A stretch of 64,000 nucleotides of DNA from Campylobacter anatolicus (GCF_018145655.1 NZ_JAGSSY010000003.1:1-64000); one strand, 5' to 3'. Numbered from the stretch's first letter, positions 29,932-39,626 are shown. Numbers and translations are program-made. The notes: generated from the letters alone by a model not told the origin.

Positions 29932-30396
29932 AATAGCTCTTTAGATATAAAAAGTGGATTATATAGCTTTATATTTTAAAATTTAATTAAATTTGTGTTT
30001 TAGATATTAATAATAGATTGAATATACAAAAACTTATGCAAATAAAAAGCATGCGTCCTACAGGAAATAGCTTAAGTGTAGCCATACTTATAGATAGCAT
30101 ATATTAAAAATTTAAAAATGTAGCAAAGCGTGTGAAGATAGCCAAATCAACAGAATAAAAGATACACTTAAGATTTATTTGCATATGTTAAAAAGAGAAA
30201 TTTGAGTGAGTTTTATTATTGAATCTTAAATAAGTATATGAGGTAGAGGAGTATATAATTCACTTAAATAGTGTTTAGAGAGATGTATAAAAAGATTTGA
30301 ACTTGGTATATGGTTATTAAATGTAGATGATTATGCATAATGAGTATAGTATAAGTTAAATGTATTTTATTTTTGATTTAAAGTGTTTTAATCTCT
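29932..30396. other. Gene-free stretch between the AEC transporter and the tRNAs
   Basis: About 465 bases, strongly AT-rich, with no ORF over 30 codons having a ribosome-binding site, no convincing hairpin and no recognisable remnant. I see nothing specific here. Confidence 0.5.
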
Positions 30397-30471
<75 letters not shown>

Positions 30472-30497
30472 ATAAGCTAAGATTAAAAATCTAGAGT

Positions 30498-30572
30498 TGG
30501 ATGGGGTAAGAGGATTCGAACCTCTGGATGACTGGACCAAAACCAGTTGCCTTACCGCTTGGCGATACCCCA
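30498..30572 (-). tRNA. tRNA-Gln (UUG)
   Basis: 75 bases including an encoded CCA. The acceptor stem TGGGGTA/TACCCCA has the U1-A72 pair normal for glutamine tRNAs; the anticodon arm is ACTGG-TTTTGGT-CCAGT (anticodon TTG) and the T-loop TTCGAAT. A near-consensus promoter lies just upstream. Confidence 0.97.
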
Positions 30573-30591
30573 ACTTTGTTAAGAAAGCGTA

Positions 30592-30620
30592 ATTATATAG
30601 TTTTTAGATAATTTTGTCAA
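30592..30620 (-). promoter_or_regulatory. Sigma-70 promoter of the tRNA-Gln/tRNA-fMet unit
   Basis: On the minus strand TTGACA (30620-30615) and TATAAT (30597-30592) are separated by exactly 17 bases. Both boxes are perfect consensus. Transcription would start near 30585, about 13 bases before tRNA-Gln. Confidence 0.8.
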
Positions 30621-30648
30621 GAGTTTTTATAAATTTACACACAAAATT

Positions 30649-32793
30649 TTATAAAATATCCCTTTGCCCTTTTGAATTTACTGGGCTTAAAACACCCATT
30701 TTTTCCATCTGCTCTATAATATTTGCGGCCTTGTTATATCCTATCTTTAAGCGACGCTGTAGATAGCTTATTGATGTTTTTTGCTCACTTAACACTATCT
30801 CTTTTGCCTCCTCATAAAGTTCATCAAGCTCACCGCAATTTATTATGCTACCATTTGCACCACTAGAGCCACTATTTGTGCTATCTTCAGCTAAAAATCG
30901 CTCATCATAAACAACTTCTTGTTGCTGTTTTAAAAACTCAACGATACTTTCTATCTCTTTCTCGCTTGCAAAAGGTGCATGAAGTCTGATGATGCCAGGG
31001 CTTCCAGGTGGCGTAAAAAGCATATCTCCACGCCCTAGTAAGCTCTCTGCACCCATTTGATCGAGTATGACTTTACTATCAATACGCTGACCTACACGGT
31101 AGCTGATACGACTTGGTAGATTTGCTTTTATTAGACCTGTTACGACATCTACGGATGGGCGTTGTGTAGCTACGATGAGATGTATGCCACTAGCTCTTGC
31201 CATCTGTGCTAAGCGTCCTATGTAAAGTTCTACATCTTTGCCGCTCGTCATCATAAGGTCAGCAAGTTCATCAATGATAATAACTATGTATGGCAGTTGT
31301 TCACCGCCTTCTGTTTTCATCTTTTCGTTATAGCTTTCGATATTTTTTGTGCGTGTGTGGCTCATTATCGTATAGCGACGCTCCATCTCCGCAACCATAT
31401 TTGCCAGTGCGGTTATGGCTTGTTTAGCCTGTGTTATGACAGGCGTGAGGAGATGCGGGATATCGTTATAAATACTAAATTCCAACATCTTTGGATCTAT
31501 CATCATAAGACGTAATGTCTGCGGAGAGTTGCGATAAAGTAGGCTAAGTAACATTGCATTTATGCCTACACTTTTTCCACTACCAGTCGTTCCAGCAATA
31601 AGAAGATGTGGGAGCTTTTTTAGATCTGTTATAAATGGTGCTCCTACGATATCTTTGCCAAGTGCCATTGTAAGAGGGCTGGAAGCATTTTTATAAATTT
31701 CACTCTCTAAAATTTCTTTAAGATATATTGTCTCTAAATTTTGATTTGGCACTTCGATACCTACGACATCTTTACCAGGTATTGGGGCTTGTATACGAAT
31801 AGTTTGGGCTTTAAGAGCCATTGCTAAGTCATCTTGTAAAGTAAGAATTTTACTTACTTTGATGTGTGGGGCAGGGCGAAACTCAAATGTCGTTACGATA
31901 GGACCTGTGTAGGTGCGAACAACGTCGCCATCTATCTTAAAGCGACGCAATTTTTCAAGTAGATCAGAAATTTTTTGATCTATTTCAGCCTCATTTACAC
32001 TATGTGAACGTTTTGGTGGATTATTTAGAAATTTAAGAGATGGTAGTACAAAGTCTTTTGGTTTTTCGACTTTACCTTTTTCTAGTTCATCAAGCAATTT
32101 TTTATTTTCAGCTACTTCATTTAAAATTTCTACACCATTTACTATTGAGACTTTATCGCTACATTGATCTGTTTTAGGCTCATTTTGCACCACTTCATCT
32201 TCTAAAATTTGAGTATCAATAATCTCATCTTCAGACTCATTTTGTTTTAAATTTGACTCTTTTGATTTACCTGAAGATGGAATTTGTATCGGGCTTGTTT
32301 TTGTCTTTTGCTCACTCTTTTTCTCTAGTTTTGTACTGATCGGATCGACAAATGCTCGCCTTAAAACCACTACAACACTCTCTTTAAATATAAGTCCTAC
32401 AGAGATTATAAAAAGCATAAGTATAACGACGCAAGTGCCGATCGTGCCGATGACATCTTTTAGCGCTAAATTTATAAATCCACCTACCATGCCACCATTT
32501 TCTTGCGATGATGTGAGTGCTTGAAGCATCAATATAGCAAGAAAAAATAGCAAAATTCCAAACAAGTATTGAGAAAATTCTAAATCAAATTTGGTGTAGT
32601 TTTTATAGATAAAGTATGCAATGATGATGAGTAAAAATGGAAAAATATAGGCGATATATCCAAAAAATTTAAAATTTATACTACCGATAGCTTGACCAAA
32701 TGAGCCGACAAAATCTGCAGTAGGAGCAGCTGTGGATATACCAAAATAGACTAATATACAAATCGTAATCGTTAAAATGCTTTGACGTAAAAT
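30649..32793 (-). CDS. ftsK: DNA translocase FtsK
   Basis: Septal DNA pump for chromosome dimer resolution. The motor shows GTTGSGKSVGINAMLLSLL (Walker A), the Walker B IIIDELADLM and ATQRPSVDVVTGLIKANLPS. The last 65 residues form the winged-helix gamma domain that reads KOPS. From a TTG at 32565 the protein is 638 aa, but the same frame continues upstream through hydrophobic segments belonging to the N-terminal membrane domain, up to a TGA at 32811-32809. No ATG, GTG or TTG occurs in that stretch. ATT at 32793 has AAAAAAAGGA six bases upstream, so I extend to there (about 714 aa). The start remains an inference. Confidence 0.88.
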   Translation of the reverse strand: MLRQSILTITICILVYFGISTAAPTADFVGSFGQAIGSINFKFFGYIAYIFPFLLIIIAYFIYKNYTKFDLEFSQYLFGILLFFLAILMLQALTSSQENGGMVGGFINLALKDVIGTIGTCVVILMLFIISVGLIFKESVVVVLRRAFVDPISTKLEKKSEQKTKTSPIQIPSSGKSKESNLKQNESEDEIIDTQILEDEVVQNEPKTDQCSDKVSIVNGVEILNEVAENKKLLDELEKGKVEKPKDFVLPSLKFLNNPPKRSHSVNEAEIDQKISDLLEKLRRFKIDGDVVRTYTGPIVTTFEFRPAPHIKVSKILTLQDDLAMALKAQTIRIQAPIPGKDVVGIEVPNQNLETIYLKEILESEIYKNASSPLTMALGKDIVGAPFITDLKKLPHLLIAGTTGSGKSVGINAMLLSLLYRNSPQTLRLMMIDPKMLEFSIYNDIPHLLTPVITQAKQAITALANMVAEMERRYTIMSHTRTKNIESYNEKMKTEGGEQLPYIVIIIDELADLMMTSGKDVELYIGRLAQMARASGIHLIVATQRPSVDVVTGLIKANLPSRISYRVGQRIDSKVILDQMGAESLLGRGDMLFTPPGSPGIIRLHAPFASEKEIESIVEFLKQQQEVVYDERFLAEDSTNSGSSGANGSIINCGELDELYEEAKEIVLSEQKTSISYLQRRLKIGYNKAANIIEQMEKMGVLSPVNSKGQRDIL

Positions 32794-32849
32794 TTCAGAT
32801 CCTTTTTTTCAAAAAGGCTTATTATAGCACATTGGAGTTTAAAATTTAA

Positions 32850-32876
32850 AAAATCAGCGGAATTACCGCTGATTTT
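32850..32876 (-). terminator. Intrinsic terminator of flgL
   Basis: A perfect 11-bp stem (AAAATCAGCGG and CCGCTGATTTT) with loop AATTA overlaps the flgL stop codon, and on the minus strand it runs into a T-rich stretch. This is the clearest intrinsic terminator in the window. Confidence 0.88.
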
Positions 32877-35112
32877 ACATATAATTTAGTAAGCTAAGTT
32901 GATTTATCTTAGATGTGGCTTGCAGCATTGCTTGATATGCCATTGATTTTTGTGTGAAACTAAGATAAGCTTTGGCATAGTCTGCATCGATAACCTCACT
33001 CTTTACAGATGAAACGTTAACTTTCATTATCTCAGCACGTTCTTGCGTTGATGTAAGAAGTTTTGTTTGTGAGCCAATTTTAGTTACTTGTTTATTTACA
33101 TGATCCATAAAATGATCCAGTCTCTCGATAGCTCCTTGCATACCAGTATTTCGTGGATCTCCAGCTTCTGAATCTGCCCTATAATAGCCATTTCTAACAG
33201 CAAATATCATATCATCAAGCTCTTTAAATAAATTTACACTTGGTTCATCTATCGTTATAGCATTATTTGCTGAAAAGTTAAATGCTGCACCACCGCCTTG
33301 AGAATCAGCAGTCGTAGTGCCTGTGCTATCGCCATAAAATTTGTCAGTATTATCTTCATCATACATAGCTAACTCGATTGGAGTAACGGCATTTTGAAGA
33401 TCTTTAAGTACAACTTTACCACTATGATCTAGCTCTACTGATACGCTACCACGAGATTTTATTATCTCATTTTGCATAGCCTTGCTATTTGCCTCCCTTT
33501 GAGCCTGTGTTATAGTAGCACCTTCGGTAGTTAAAGATGATTGTGGTGGTATATTATCACTTGCAACCATACCAACTATATCCATAAGTTGGCGATACGT
33601 GAAGTCATTCGTCTGAGTTCTATATGTACCAAACTCATCTGAGTTATAAACTGGCAAAATTCTAGTTGCACCATTAAATAATTGTGTGCCATCGGCTGCT
33701 GTACCAGAGATATCAAATGTTACCGGTACACTTGGATCTTGTGTCCCTAGCTTTACTTTTATATTGTATGTTGCTCCTGATTTTGAGACTATCTTCATGT
33801 TTATATTTTTATTATCTATATTGTAGCGATCGTTTGAGTTTGGATATAGTGTTTTTGTCCCAGCTACTTGGCTTAATCTTGTTGAATCAGTAGCAAATTC
33901 TCCGGTCGCACGAACAATTTGCGAAACATTGCTTGTTACAGTATTGTCTTTTTTAGCAAATCTCACTTTAGTATAATCAAACGAGTTTGTAGCTACTCCG
34001 TTATTGTCTTTAAAATTACTCTTAGTAAATTCAGTAATATATATGCTTCCATTATTTGCCAATGTCTCTAAATTTGCTAGTGTATCGGTGCTAGCTATAG
34101 CTGCATTTGCAGTAGCTAAGTCATCTTTTGTGTTTACTTGAGTTGTCGCTGCGACCATATGAAAGTCGATGACTTGGTTGCCTTTTGTTAGATCTTTTAT
34201 ATTAAACTGTCCATCGGCATTTATGCTTACATCTACGACTTTAGTCGTTGCTGTATTACCAAACTCATAACCGATCTTTTCCATTAGGCTATCAATCGTT
34301 GTATCTGCTGTCATCTTAAATTTGCTTGTAAAGCTCGTACCATCTGGCTTTTTACCCTGCATATAAAAGTATGTGTCAGGGAATTTTACATCTTTATCGA
34401 CAAAGTCATAGTCTTTATTTATCGTATTGGGCTGTTTTACATAGTTTAGTCCGATCATATTTTTGATCTTGCTTTCGCCGTTTAGTATCTTTGGATTTTC
34501 AGTTGTATCTGCCCTTGTGCGATCAACTTGAATGACATTTGTGGTTATGATTTTTCGATAGTCGCTATCTTTACCTAAAAACATATCATATCCCGGTATA
34601 TTATGAGCTATCTCTACCTGTGCCCCACTGTGAGTTTTCATATATTCTTTATTGCCTTGATAGTTTCCGCTACCATCGATTGGTTTTGTATCAACTGCAC
34701 TTCCTGAAAATAAAAATTGCCCATTTATTGAAGTATTGGCGATATTTACAAGGTGGTTTTTGATACCTTGCAAGTCATTTGCTATTGCTTCAAGTGATGT
34801 TGTGCTATTTATATCACTTGCAGCTTGCACGACTTTAACTTTAAATTTTTCAAGCTGTTTTACAAACTCTGATATTGATTTATCTGTATTTTTAGCAAAA
34901 TTTACAGATTTTGATGTCGCTTCTATGACTTGATCAATTGTAGCCACCTCATAATCAAGTCTCATCGCATCGTTATAAGTCGCTGCACCTTCATAGGATT
35001 GGTTTATCTTTAAGCCACTTGAAATTTGTTGATAGTTTTTATTGACCTCTGCCATACTTCGTTGATAATCATATAATGTCTGACTGTATCGCCATTGGTT
35101 TGTTATTCTCAT
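32875..35112 (-). CDS. flgL: Flagellar hook-associated protein 3 (FlgL), long Campylobacter form
   Basis: 745 aa hook-filament junction protein exported by the flagellar type III system. The N-terminal flagellin-like coiled coil (about 1-150: RITNQWRYSQTLYDYQRSM) and the C-terminal coiled coil ending TSKINQLSLLNYM form the D0/D1 core. Between them is a very large variable insert (about 190-620), making the protein more than twice the length of enterobacterial FlgL, as in other Campylobacter. It lies directly upstream of ftsK, as in C. jejuni, and has its own sigma-54 promoter and terminator. Confidence 0.93.
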   Translation of the reverse strand: MRITNQWRYSQTLYDYQRSMAEVNKNYQQISSGLKINQSYEGAATYNDAMRLDYEVATIDQVIEATSKSVNFAKNTDKSISEFVKQLEKFKVKVVQAASDINSTTSLEAIANDLQGIKNHLVNIANTSINGQFLFSGSAVDTKPIDGSGNYQGNKEYMKTHSGAQVEIAHNIPGYDMFLGKDSDYRKIITTNVIQVDRTRADTTENPKILNGESKIKNMIGLNYVKQPNTINKDYDFVDKDVKFPDTYFYMQGKKPDGTSFTSKFKMTADTTIDSLMEKIGYEFGNTATTKVVDVSINADGQFNIKDLTKGNQVIDFHMVAATTQVNTKDDLATANAAIASTDTLANLETLANNGSIYITEFTKSNFKDNNGVATNSFDYTKVRFAKKDNTVTSNVSQIVRATGEFATDSTRLSQVAGTKTLYPNSNDRYNIDNKNINMKIVSKSGATYNIKVKLGTQDPSVPVTFDISGTAADGTQLFNGATRILPVYNSDEFGTYRTQTNDFTYRQLMDIVGMVASDNIPPQSSLTTEGATITQAQREANSKAMQNEIIKSRGSVSVELDHSGKVVLKDLQNAVTPIELAMYDEDNTDKFYGDSTGTTTADSQGGGAAFNFSANNAITIDEPSVNLFKELDDMIFAVRNGYYRADSEAGDPRNTGMQGAIERLDHFMDHVNKQVTKIGSQTKLLTSTQERAEIMKVNVSSVKSEVIDADYAKAYLSFTQKSMAYQAMLQATSKINQLSLLNYM

Positions 35113-35142
35113 TGCTTTTCCTAAAATTTATTTTAAAATCAT

Positions 35143-35158
35143 AAGCAAAAATAGTTCC
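35143..35158 (-). promoter_or_regulatory. Sigma-54 promoter of flgL
   Basis: On the minus strand GGAAC-TATTT-TTGCTT has the invariant GG-N10-GC spacing and matches the Campylobacter RpoN consensus. The -12 element lies about 31 bases before the flgL ATG. It fits control of the middle/late hook-filament junction genes by RpoN and the FlgSR system. Confidence 0.85.
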
Positions 35159-35391
35159 GCTTCATTTATATCGGATAAAATTTGATAAAATTTAGACTCA
35201 AATATGATTTTAGAAGTAAAAACGCAACAAGCGGTATAAATTTTGTGGACAAAGATCAAATTTATAATGTTTTATGAGAAATGTGAACGAGAGTAAACTC
35301 TGTAAACTTTTTAGTCTTACAAATATTTTTTAAAATCATTTTTGCTTACTAACCATATTAAGTCCACAACTTGGCTTATTTATTATTTTAT

Positions 35392-36636
35392 TTAATTACC
35401 AAGCTCTTTTAAAATATCTAAAAAATAAATTTCAATTTTATTACCGTCAAAATATTCAAAAAATTTATAACAATTTTTTTCGTCTGATTGTGGATAATAA
35501 ATATGAGTATTTGGGCTTTTAAATAGTTTATGATAAGTAAAAAGTTGGTAAAAATCGCTTTGGCTAAAGTCATTATTTTTGCTGATTACTTTCCATTTTG
35601 CATCAGCGATAAACTCTATATCTTTGCCATTTTTTGCAACAAAATCAGGACTAATGCCAAACAATCCTTTAACAAAATTACGACTATTAAACTGCTCTAA
35701 AATTTCTAAATTTGGCTTACTTTTTCTCAAATACCACCCCACAAAGCTCTCAAAAAGAGTTTGCATAGGAAATAAAATTGCAAAAGCCACACTATTACCA
35801 CAAAAGATATCAAAGCTTGAATGATTTAGAAATATTTTCGACCATATTAGGGCGTTTTCATAGTGCCTTAATCCTCGCTCTTTTTTAATGCTACGAAAAT
35901 CAGCTATAAAATTTGACGAGTATTTTATATGCCCCATATGCTCTAAATATTGTAAAATAAGACGTTTATTATTCCAGTCATTTGATGCTTGATAAAGAAA
36001 ATTTAGTGTGCTTTTTAAAAGGCGATTTTCAGGGCAATTTTGATTATAATCCGAAAATTCCATGAAAAATCTCTCTTTATGAGCCAAATTTAAGCGTAAA
36101 TTCTCATTAAATAGTAACTTACCCTTTAAAAAATACTGATTTTCTTGTAAATAGGTATAGTCTGACTTGAGTCCATGCTTAATAATTCGCCCAATATCGC
36201 CTAAAAACATATTTATAAAAATCTCAAAAATTCGCATATGTTTTAGATAATTAAAATTTGCTTTATCTATGTGTTTATAGTTTGGTAATTTATAAAGTAT
36301 GCATAAAAGCTTGACTAATAGCACTTTTGCATCATTTTGGCTTTTTTGTCTATTTTCATTTTTTTGGCTTTTTGCTATTTTTGGTAGGATTTCTATTGTG
36401 AGACCACTTTTAAATTGCAAAGTCCCAACATAATTTTTAGCACGTAAACATTTGCCGTTTTTAACAAATTCAAAGATCTGCTGCCCTGCATCGCTTTTAA
36501 CAAATTCTTCTAGCTCATTATATTGATCACTACAATTTATAGAGTCGCAAAGATACTTGCTAGTGTATTCGTCATCGCTCTTTTTGCCATTAAAAATAAG
36601 CCCAAATTCACTTATCTGTATTGTCTGCTGTTTCAT
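35392..36636 (-). CDS. mcrC: McrC-like nuclease subunit of an McrBC-type restriction system
   Basis: About 414 aa from ATG 36636 (the frame opens at TTG 36666, giving a longer 424-aa form). The N-terminal part (about 1-110) is the McrC McrBC_5mC region with LQFKSGLTIEILPKI. The C-terminal PD-(D/E)xK nuclease core is visible as SPDFVAKNGKDIEFIADAKWK (about 325-345). In McrBC systems McrC cuts DNA after GTP-driven translocation by McrB. It overlaps the end of mcrB by 29 bases, a typical coupled pair. Left gene of the accessory region. Confidence 0.88.
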   Translation of the reverse strand: MKQQTIQISEFGLIFNGKKSDDEYTSKYLCDSINCSDQYNELEEFVKSDAGQQIFEFVKNGKCLRAKNYVGTLQFKSGLTIEILPKIAKSQKNENRQKSQNDAKVLLVKLLCILYKLPNYKHIDKANFNYLKHMRIFEIFINMFLGDIGRIIKHGLKSDYTYLQENQYFLKGKLLFNENLRLNLAHKERFFMEFSDYNQNCPENRLLKSTLNFLYQASNDWNNKRLILQYLEHMGHIKYSSNFIADFRSIKKERGLRHYENALIWSKIFLNHSSFDIFCGNSVAFAILFPMQTLFESFVGWYLRKSKPNLEILEQFNSRNFVKGLFGISPDFVAKNGKDIEFIADAKWKVISKNNDFSQSDFYQLFTYHKLFKSPNTHIYYPQSDEKNCYKFFEYFDGNKIEIYFLDILKELGN

Positions 36637-38224
36637 CTTTGCTATGCTCTTGGCTAGATGTATCAAATTTATCGTAAATTGCTTTAAAATCCCACTTGCT
36701 AGTATCTGAGATTTTATAAATTATTTTATTATTGTTGCTTTGTATATTTTTTAGATATTCTGATTCTTCTTTATCCTTCTTAAAAAAGCTACTATTTAAA
36801 ATTTTCTTAATATTTTCCCAGTCATCATAAAAATATTCAGATAAAAGTGGAATTATCTTATTTTTAAATACATCTTTAAGGTCATCTAAATTTTTAATAC
36901 TTATTAAATAAGCGTGTCCAATTTGATGATCTCTATCGTAAAGGAATTCGATTCTTCTGTTGATAGCTTTTAACATTTTTCTTAAATTTATACCATCTAC
37001 ATTATCTGATAAGACTTCATAATCAGGCATCATCTCTACGAATTCAAATCTTCTACGAAGTGCTGTATCAATGGGAGTGATACTTCTATCAGCTGTATTC
37101 ATTGTACCGATAATATAAAGATTTTTTGGTACACCAAATTCAGTCTGCGAATAAGGAAGTCTTGCAACTAGCTCATCGTCTGCACCAATTCTTTTTGATG
37201 GCTCGATTAATGTAATTAACTCACCAAAAATTTTTGAGATATTTCCACGATTGATTTCATCGATGATTAAAATATAGTTTTTTCTATTTTTTTGATCATC
37301 TTTTATAAGGATTTGTTTAAAATCATCAATTTTTAAATTGCTTTTTATATTATAAATACTCTTTTGCATGAATTTTTTATATAAAATTTTTTCATAACGC
37401 ATAGGTTCTTTAGGTACAAAAATCCATTTTACATTTCTGGCTTGAACAAAACTACCTAAATTATCTTTATCTAAAAATTTATATTCGCCTGTTATTTGAG
37501 CTACTGCCCTTAATTTTTTGTTTCCTAATGAAATTAAAATTATATCTCCATTTTTTATCTCGTTTTTTAGTATATTTATAGCTATGGCTGGAAAATCTTG
37601 TTTTTCTTTTCCCATAAGCTTTAAAATTTGCTTGACGTCTTTACATTTGCTAAAATCAAGCCGTTCGCCAAGACCGAGCAAAATAACATTGTTTTTAATA
37701 CAATAGTCAAATACAAAATCTTCTTTTGAATTTTGAGAGTCGCCTAAAGACATCTTCCAAAAATTTACATCGTCTTTAAAAACTAAGGTCTGAGTAGGCT
37801 TACTTTCAATATTCTGTGCTGTTTTACAAAGCCTTTTAAAAATTCCATCTTTAATACTATATATTATTTTTCTGCTTTCGCTAATCTCGCCATTGTCTAA
37901 ATTTGGCTTTATGCCTTCCACAAACTCCTCATATCCGTAGCTTTGATGAAAGGTTATAAACTCGATTTGTCCGTTATCTTTGTATTTTTTAAATTGCTTT
38001 TTTATATACTCTTTGTCATCTAAAGAATTTTGTTCTATTATGTTTACGGCTATTTTTACTGTATTGTAAGTCTTTCCTGTGCCTGGAGGTCCATATAAAA
38101 TTTGGTTTAATGGATAATTTACTATATCTTCATTATTTAATATGCAATCTGTGCTTTTTTGAGATTTTATTTCACGCTTTCCTTGGGTACTTTTAAAATC
38201 TTCATAATCTATCTTTTGTTTCAT
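36608..38224 (-). CDS. mcrB: McrB-like AAA+ NTPase with an inserted EVE/PUA-like domain
   Basis: 538 aa. Walker A GPPGTGKT is at 45-52, FHQSYGYEEFVEGIKP near 92-107, Walker B YILIIDEINRGN at 317-328, sensor region IIGTMNTADRS at 371-381 and RRRFEF near 390-395, all McrB/GTPase-type. There is no separate N-terminal DNA-recognition domain; only about 40 residues precede the P-loop. Instead, about 120-150 extra residues (roughly 150-300) sit between the P-loop half and Walker B: FWKMSLGD, ILLGLGERLDFS, NGDIILISLGNKK, RAVAQITGEYKF and VKWI recall an EVE/PUA-like modified-base reader. RBS AAGGA with good spacing. Confidence 0.85.
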   Translation of the reverse strand: MKQKIDYEDFKSTQGKREIKSQKSTDCILNNEDIVNYPLNQILYGPPGTGKTYNTVKIAVNIIEQNSLDDKEYIKKQFKKYKDNGQIEFITFHQSYGYEEFVEGIKPNLDNGEISESRKIIYSIKDGIFKRLCKTAQNIESKPTQTLVFKDDVNFWKMSLGDSQNSKEDFVFDYCIKNNVILLGLGERLDFSKCKDVKQILKLMGKEKQDFPAIAINILKNEIKNGDIILISLGNKKLRAVAQITGEYKFLDKDNLGSFVQARNVKWIFVPKEPMRYEKILYKKFMQKSIYNIKSNLKIDDFKQILIKDDQKNRKNYILIIDEINRGNISKIFGELITLIEPSKRIGADDELVARLPYSQTEFGVPKNLYIIGTMNTADRSITPIDTALRRRFEFVEMMPDYEVLSDNVDGINLRKMLKAINRRIEFLYDRDHQIGHAYLISIKNLDDLKDVFKNKIIPLLSEYFYDDWENIKKILNSSFFKKDKEESEYLKNIQSNNNKIIYKISDTSKWDFKAIYDKFDTSSQEHSKDETADNTDK

Positions 38225-38662
38225 ATTTTTTCCTTATTATTTTTTATAATAAAATCATTTAAATTCTATTCCAAATTTTAATAGATTGTCAAGTTATTTT
38301 TGTGGAGAGGCAAAGAAAATGAGAGTGAAAAAATGTAAAGTTTTAATCACTATCATTTTAAATACAAGACACTCTCGTTTTTTGATGTATGGATACAAAT
38401 AACCCATCACCGCATTATATACAATATTATAAATTTTGTAAATGAAAAGTATGATTTTCAATATAAAACTTATAAAAATACCAATTCTAGGGCTTATGTT
38501 AAAAATCTCAAAATGTATTTTAAGGTTTAAAAAGCTTAAAGTAAAAAAATGGCTTAAGAATTCAATAAAAAATTGTAAAAATTGGTATATTTCTTAAATA
38601 AAAAATATACATACACTATAAGCAATTTTTATAATTTCGAACAAATTTATTAAAACAAAGAG
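38225..38662. other. Gene-poor stretch upstream of mcrB
   Basis: Very AT-rich with no ORF above 30 codons that has an RBS. Around 38575-38640 there are nested imperfect inverted repeats (outer AAAAATTG/CAATTTTT, inner GTATATTT/AAATATAC). It may hold the mcrB promoter and decayed sequence; I see no recognisable gene. Confidence 0.4.
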
Positions 38663-38842
38663 ATGTTAATCAACAAAATAGACAATGAATGCAGTAAAGA
38701 TATTTTTAAAGAGAAAGAACATTTTAATATCAACCATGAAACGGCAATATATAATCAAAATAGTTTAAGAAATATTGTTATAAAAATTTGTGATTTTATA
38801 GATATATGCAAAAAATCTAAATTTAGATTATGCCGAAATTAA
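38663..38842 (+). CDS. Small orphan ORF, possibly a gene remnant
   Basis: 59 codons from ATG to TAA, rich in Lys, Ile and Asn with five Cys (MLINKIDNECSKDIFKEKEH at the start). The upstream AAACAAAGAG is a poor RBS. It lies between the oppositely oriented mcrB and HEPN genes. No family recognised; it could be a remnant or chance. Confidence 0.25.
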   Translation: MLINKIDNECSKDIFKEKEHFNINHETAIYNQNSLRNIVIKICDFIDICKKSKFRLCRN

Positions 38843-38947
38843 AAACAGTTTTTATCAAAACTGATACTACTATATATTTTGTTTAACAAATTTTAAGTTT
38901 TTTTTGATAAAATTTACTCATACTTCGAGAGGCGGACTAGACGCCTT

Positions 38948-38968
38948 GAGGGATATGCCATATCCCTC
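38948..38968 (-). terminator. Hairpin terminator of the HEPN gene
   Basis: GAGGGATAT and ATATCCCTC flank GCC; the stem overlaps the TAG stop of the HEPN gene. A second short inverted repeat (AGGCG at 38930-38934, CGCCT at 38942-38946) lies directly downstream on the minus strand. Both could fold in the same 3' end. Confidence 0.65.
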
Positions 38969-39615
38969 TAAACTATCCCAATGAACTTATTTAATACATC
39001 AGATAGAAATTTATTTAGCTCTTTTGGCATAATGCCTATATTTGTATCATTAAGCCTATAGGTGATCCTTGGGTATGTTTTATTATTAACAGATCTTATT
39101 TTTAGTATATTTTCCCAATGGTAACATCGATTGCGAATAGTAAGAAGTAGGCTCAACAAAATGTCGGCTTTATCTATATCGGAAAAATCGTTTTTTCTAT
39201 CATTGAAAAAGAAAAAATTTCTATTGCTATCGCTAAACGCCCTAAAATCTAACTCATTTAAATTTTCAAATATATACATTTGCAAATGGTTTTCTTTGGC
39301 TAAATATATAATTTTACCAAAGCTAAAATTTGATAAATACTGATCATGCGTTAGATCAGCAAATTTAAATCTTTTATCTATGCTTATTTTTTCGGCAAGT
39401 ATTTGTTCATGATTTGAGTTTTTAATCCACTCTGTACCGTATATCTGCTTTAAATAAAAATCAACAATATTTCTTATAGATATTTCTATCATGGCAATGT
39501 TTGGAGTAAGTATTGCAATTGTCCTTAAATTTTTACAATGCTCATCTATGCTATTATATGAACTAAGGCGTTCTTTTGATATTATATTATCTATTGTTTT
39601 TATAAATTTTTGCAT
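38968..39615 (-). CDS. Abi-like protein with HEPN ribonuclease motif
   Basis: About 215 aa, all-helical and soluble. Residues 32-60 (LRTIAILTPNIAMIEISIRN) and the later TIRNRCYHWENI (162-173) resemble Abi_2/AbiD-AbiF-type proteins. The motif R163-N-R-C-Y-H168 is the R-x4-H signature of HEPN RNases, so an RNA-cutting abortive-infection or toxin role is likely. ATG 39621 lies on the AGG; ATG 39615 has AGGA six bases upstream and is preferred. It starts about 11 bases after the relaxase stop, so it was probably co-transcribed with it. No partner antitoxin gene is adjacent in the same direction. Family assignment is by motif recall. Confidence 0.7.
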   Translation of the reverse strand: MQKFIKTIDNIISKERLSSYNSIDEHCKNLRTIAILTPNIAMIEISIRNIVDFYLKQIYGTEWIKNSNHEQILAEKISIDKRFKFADLTHDQYLSNFSFGKIIYLAKENHLQMYIFENLNELDFRAFSDSNRNFFFFNDRKNDFSDIDKADILLSLLLTIRNRCYHWENILKIRSVNNKTYPRITYRLNDTNIGIMPKELNKFLSDVLNKFIGIV

Positions 39616-39626
39616 TTTCATCCTGA

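Noticed and set aside
38300-38420. Short ORF of 28 codons (MRVKKCKVLI...)
   Set aside because: No RBS, no recognisable motif, and size expected by chance in AT-rich DNA.
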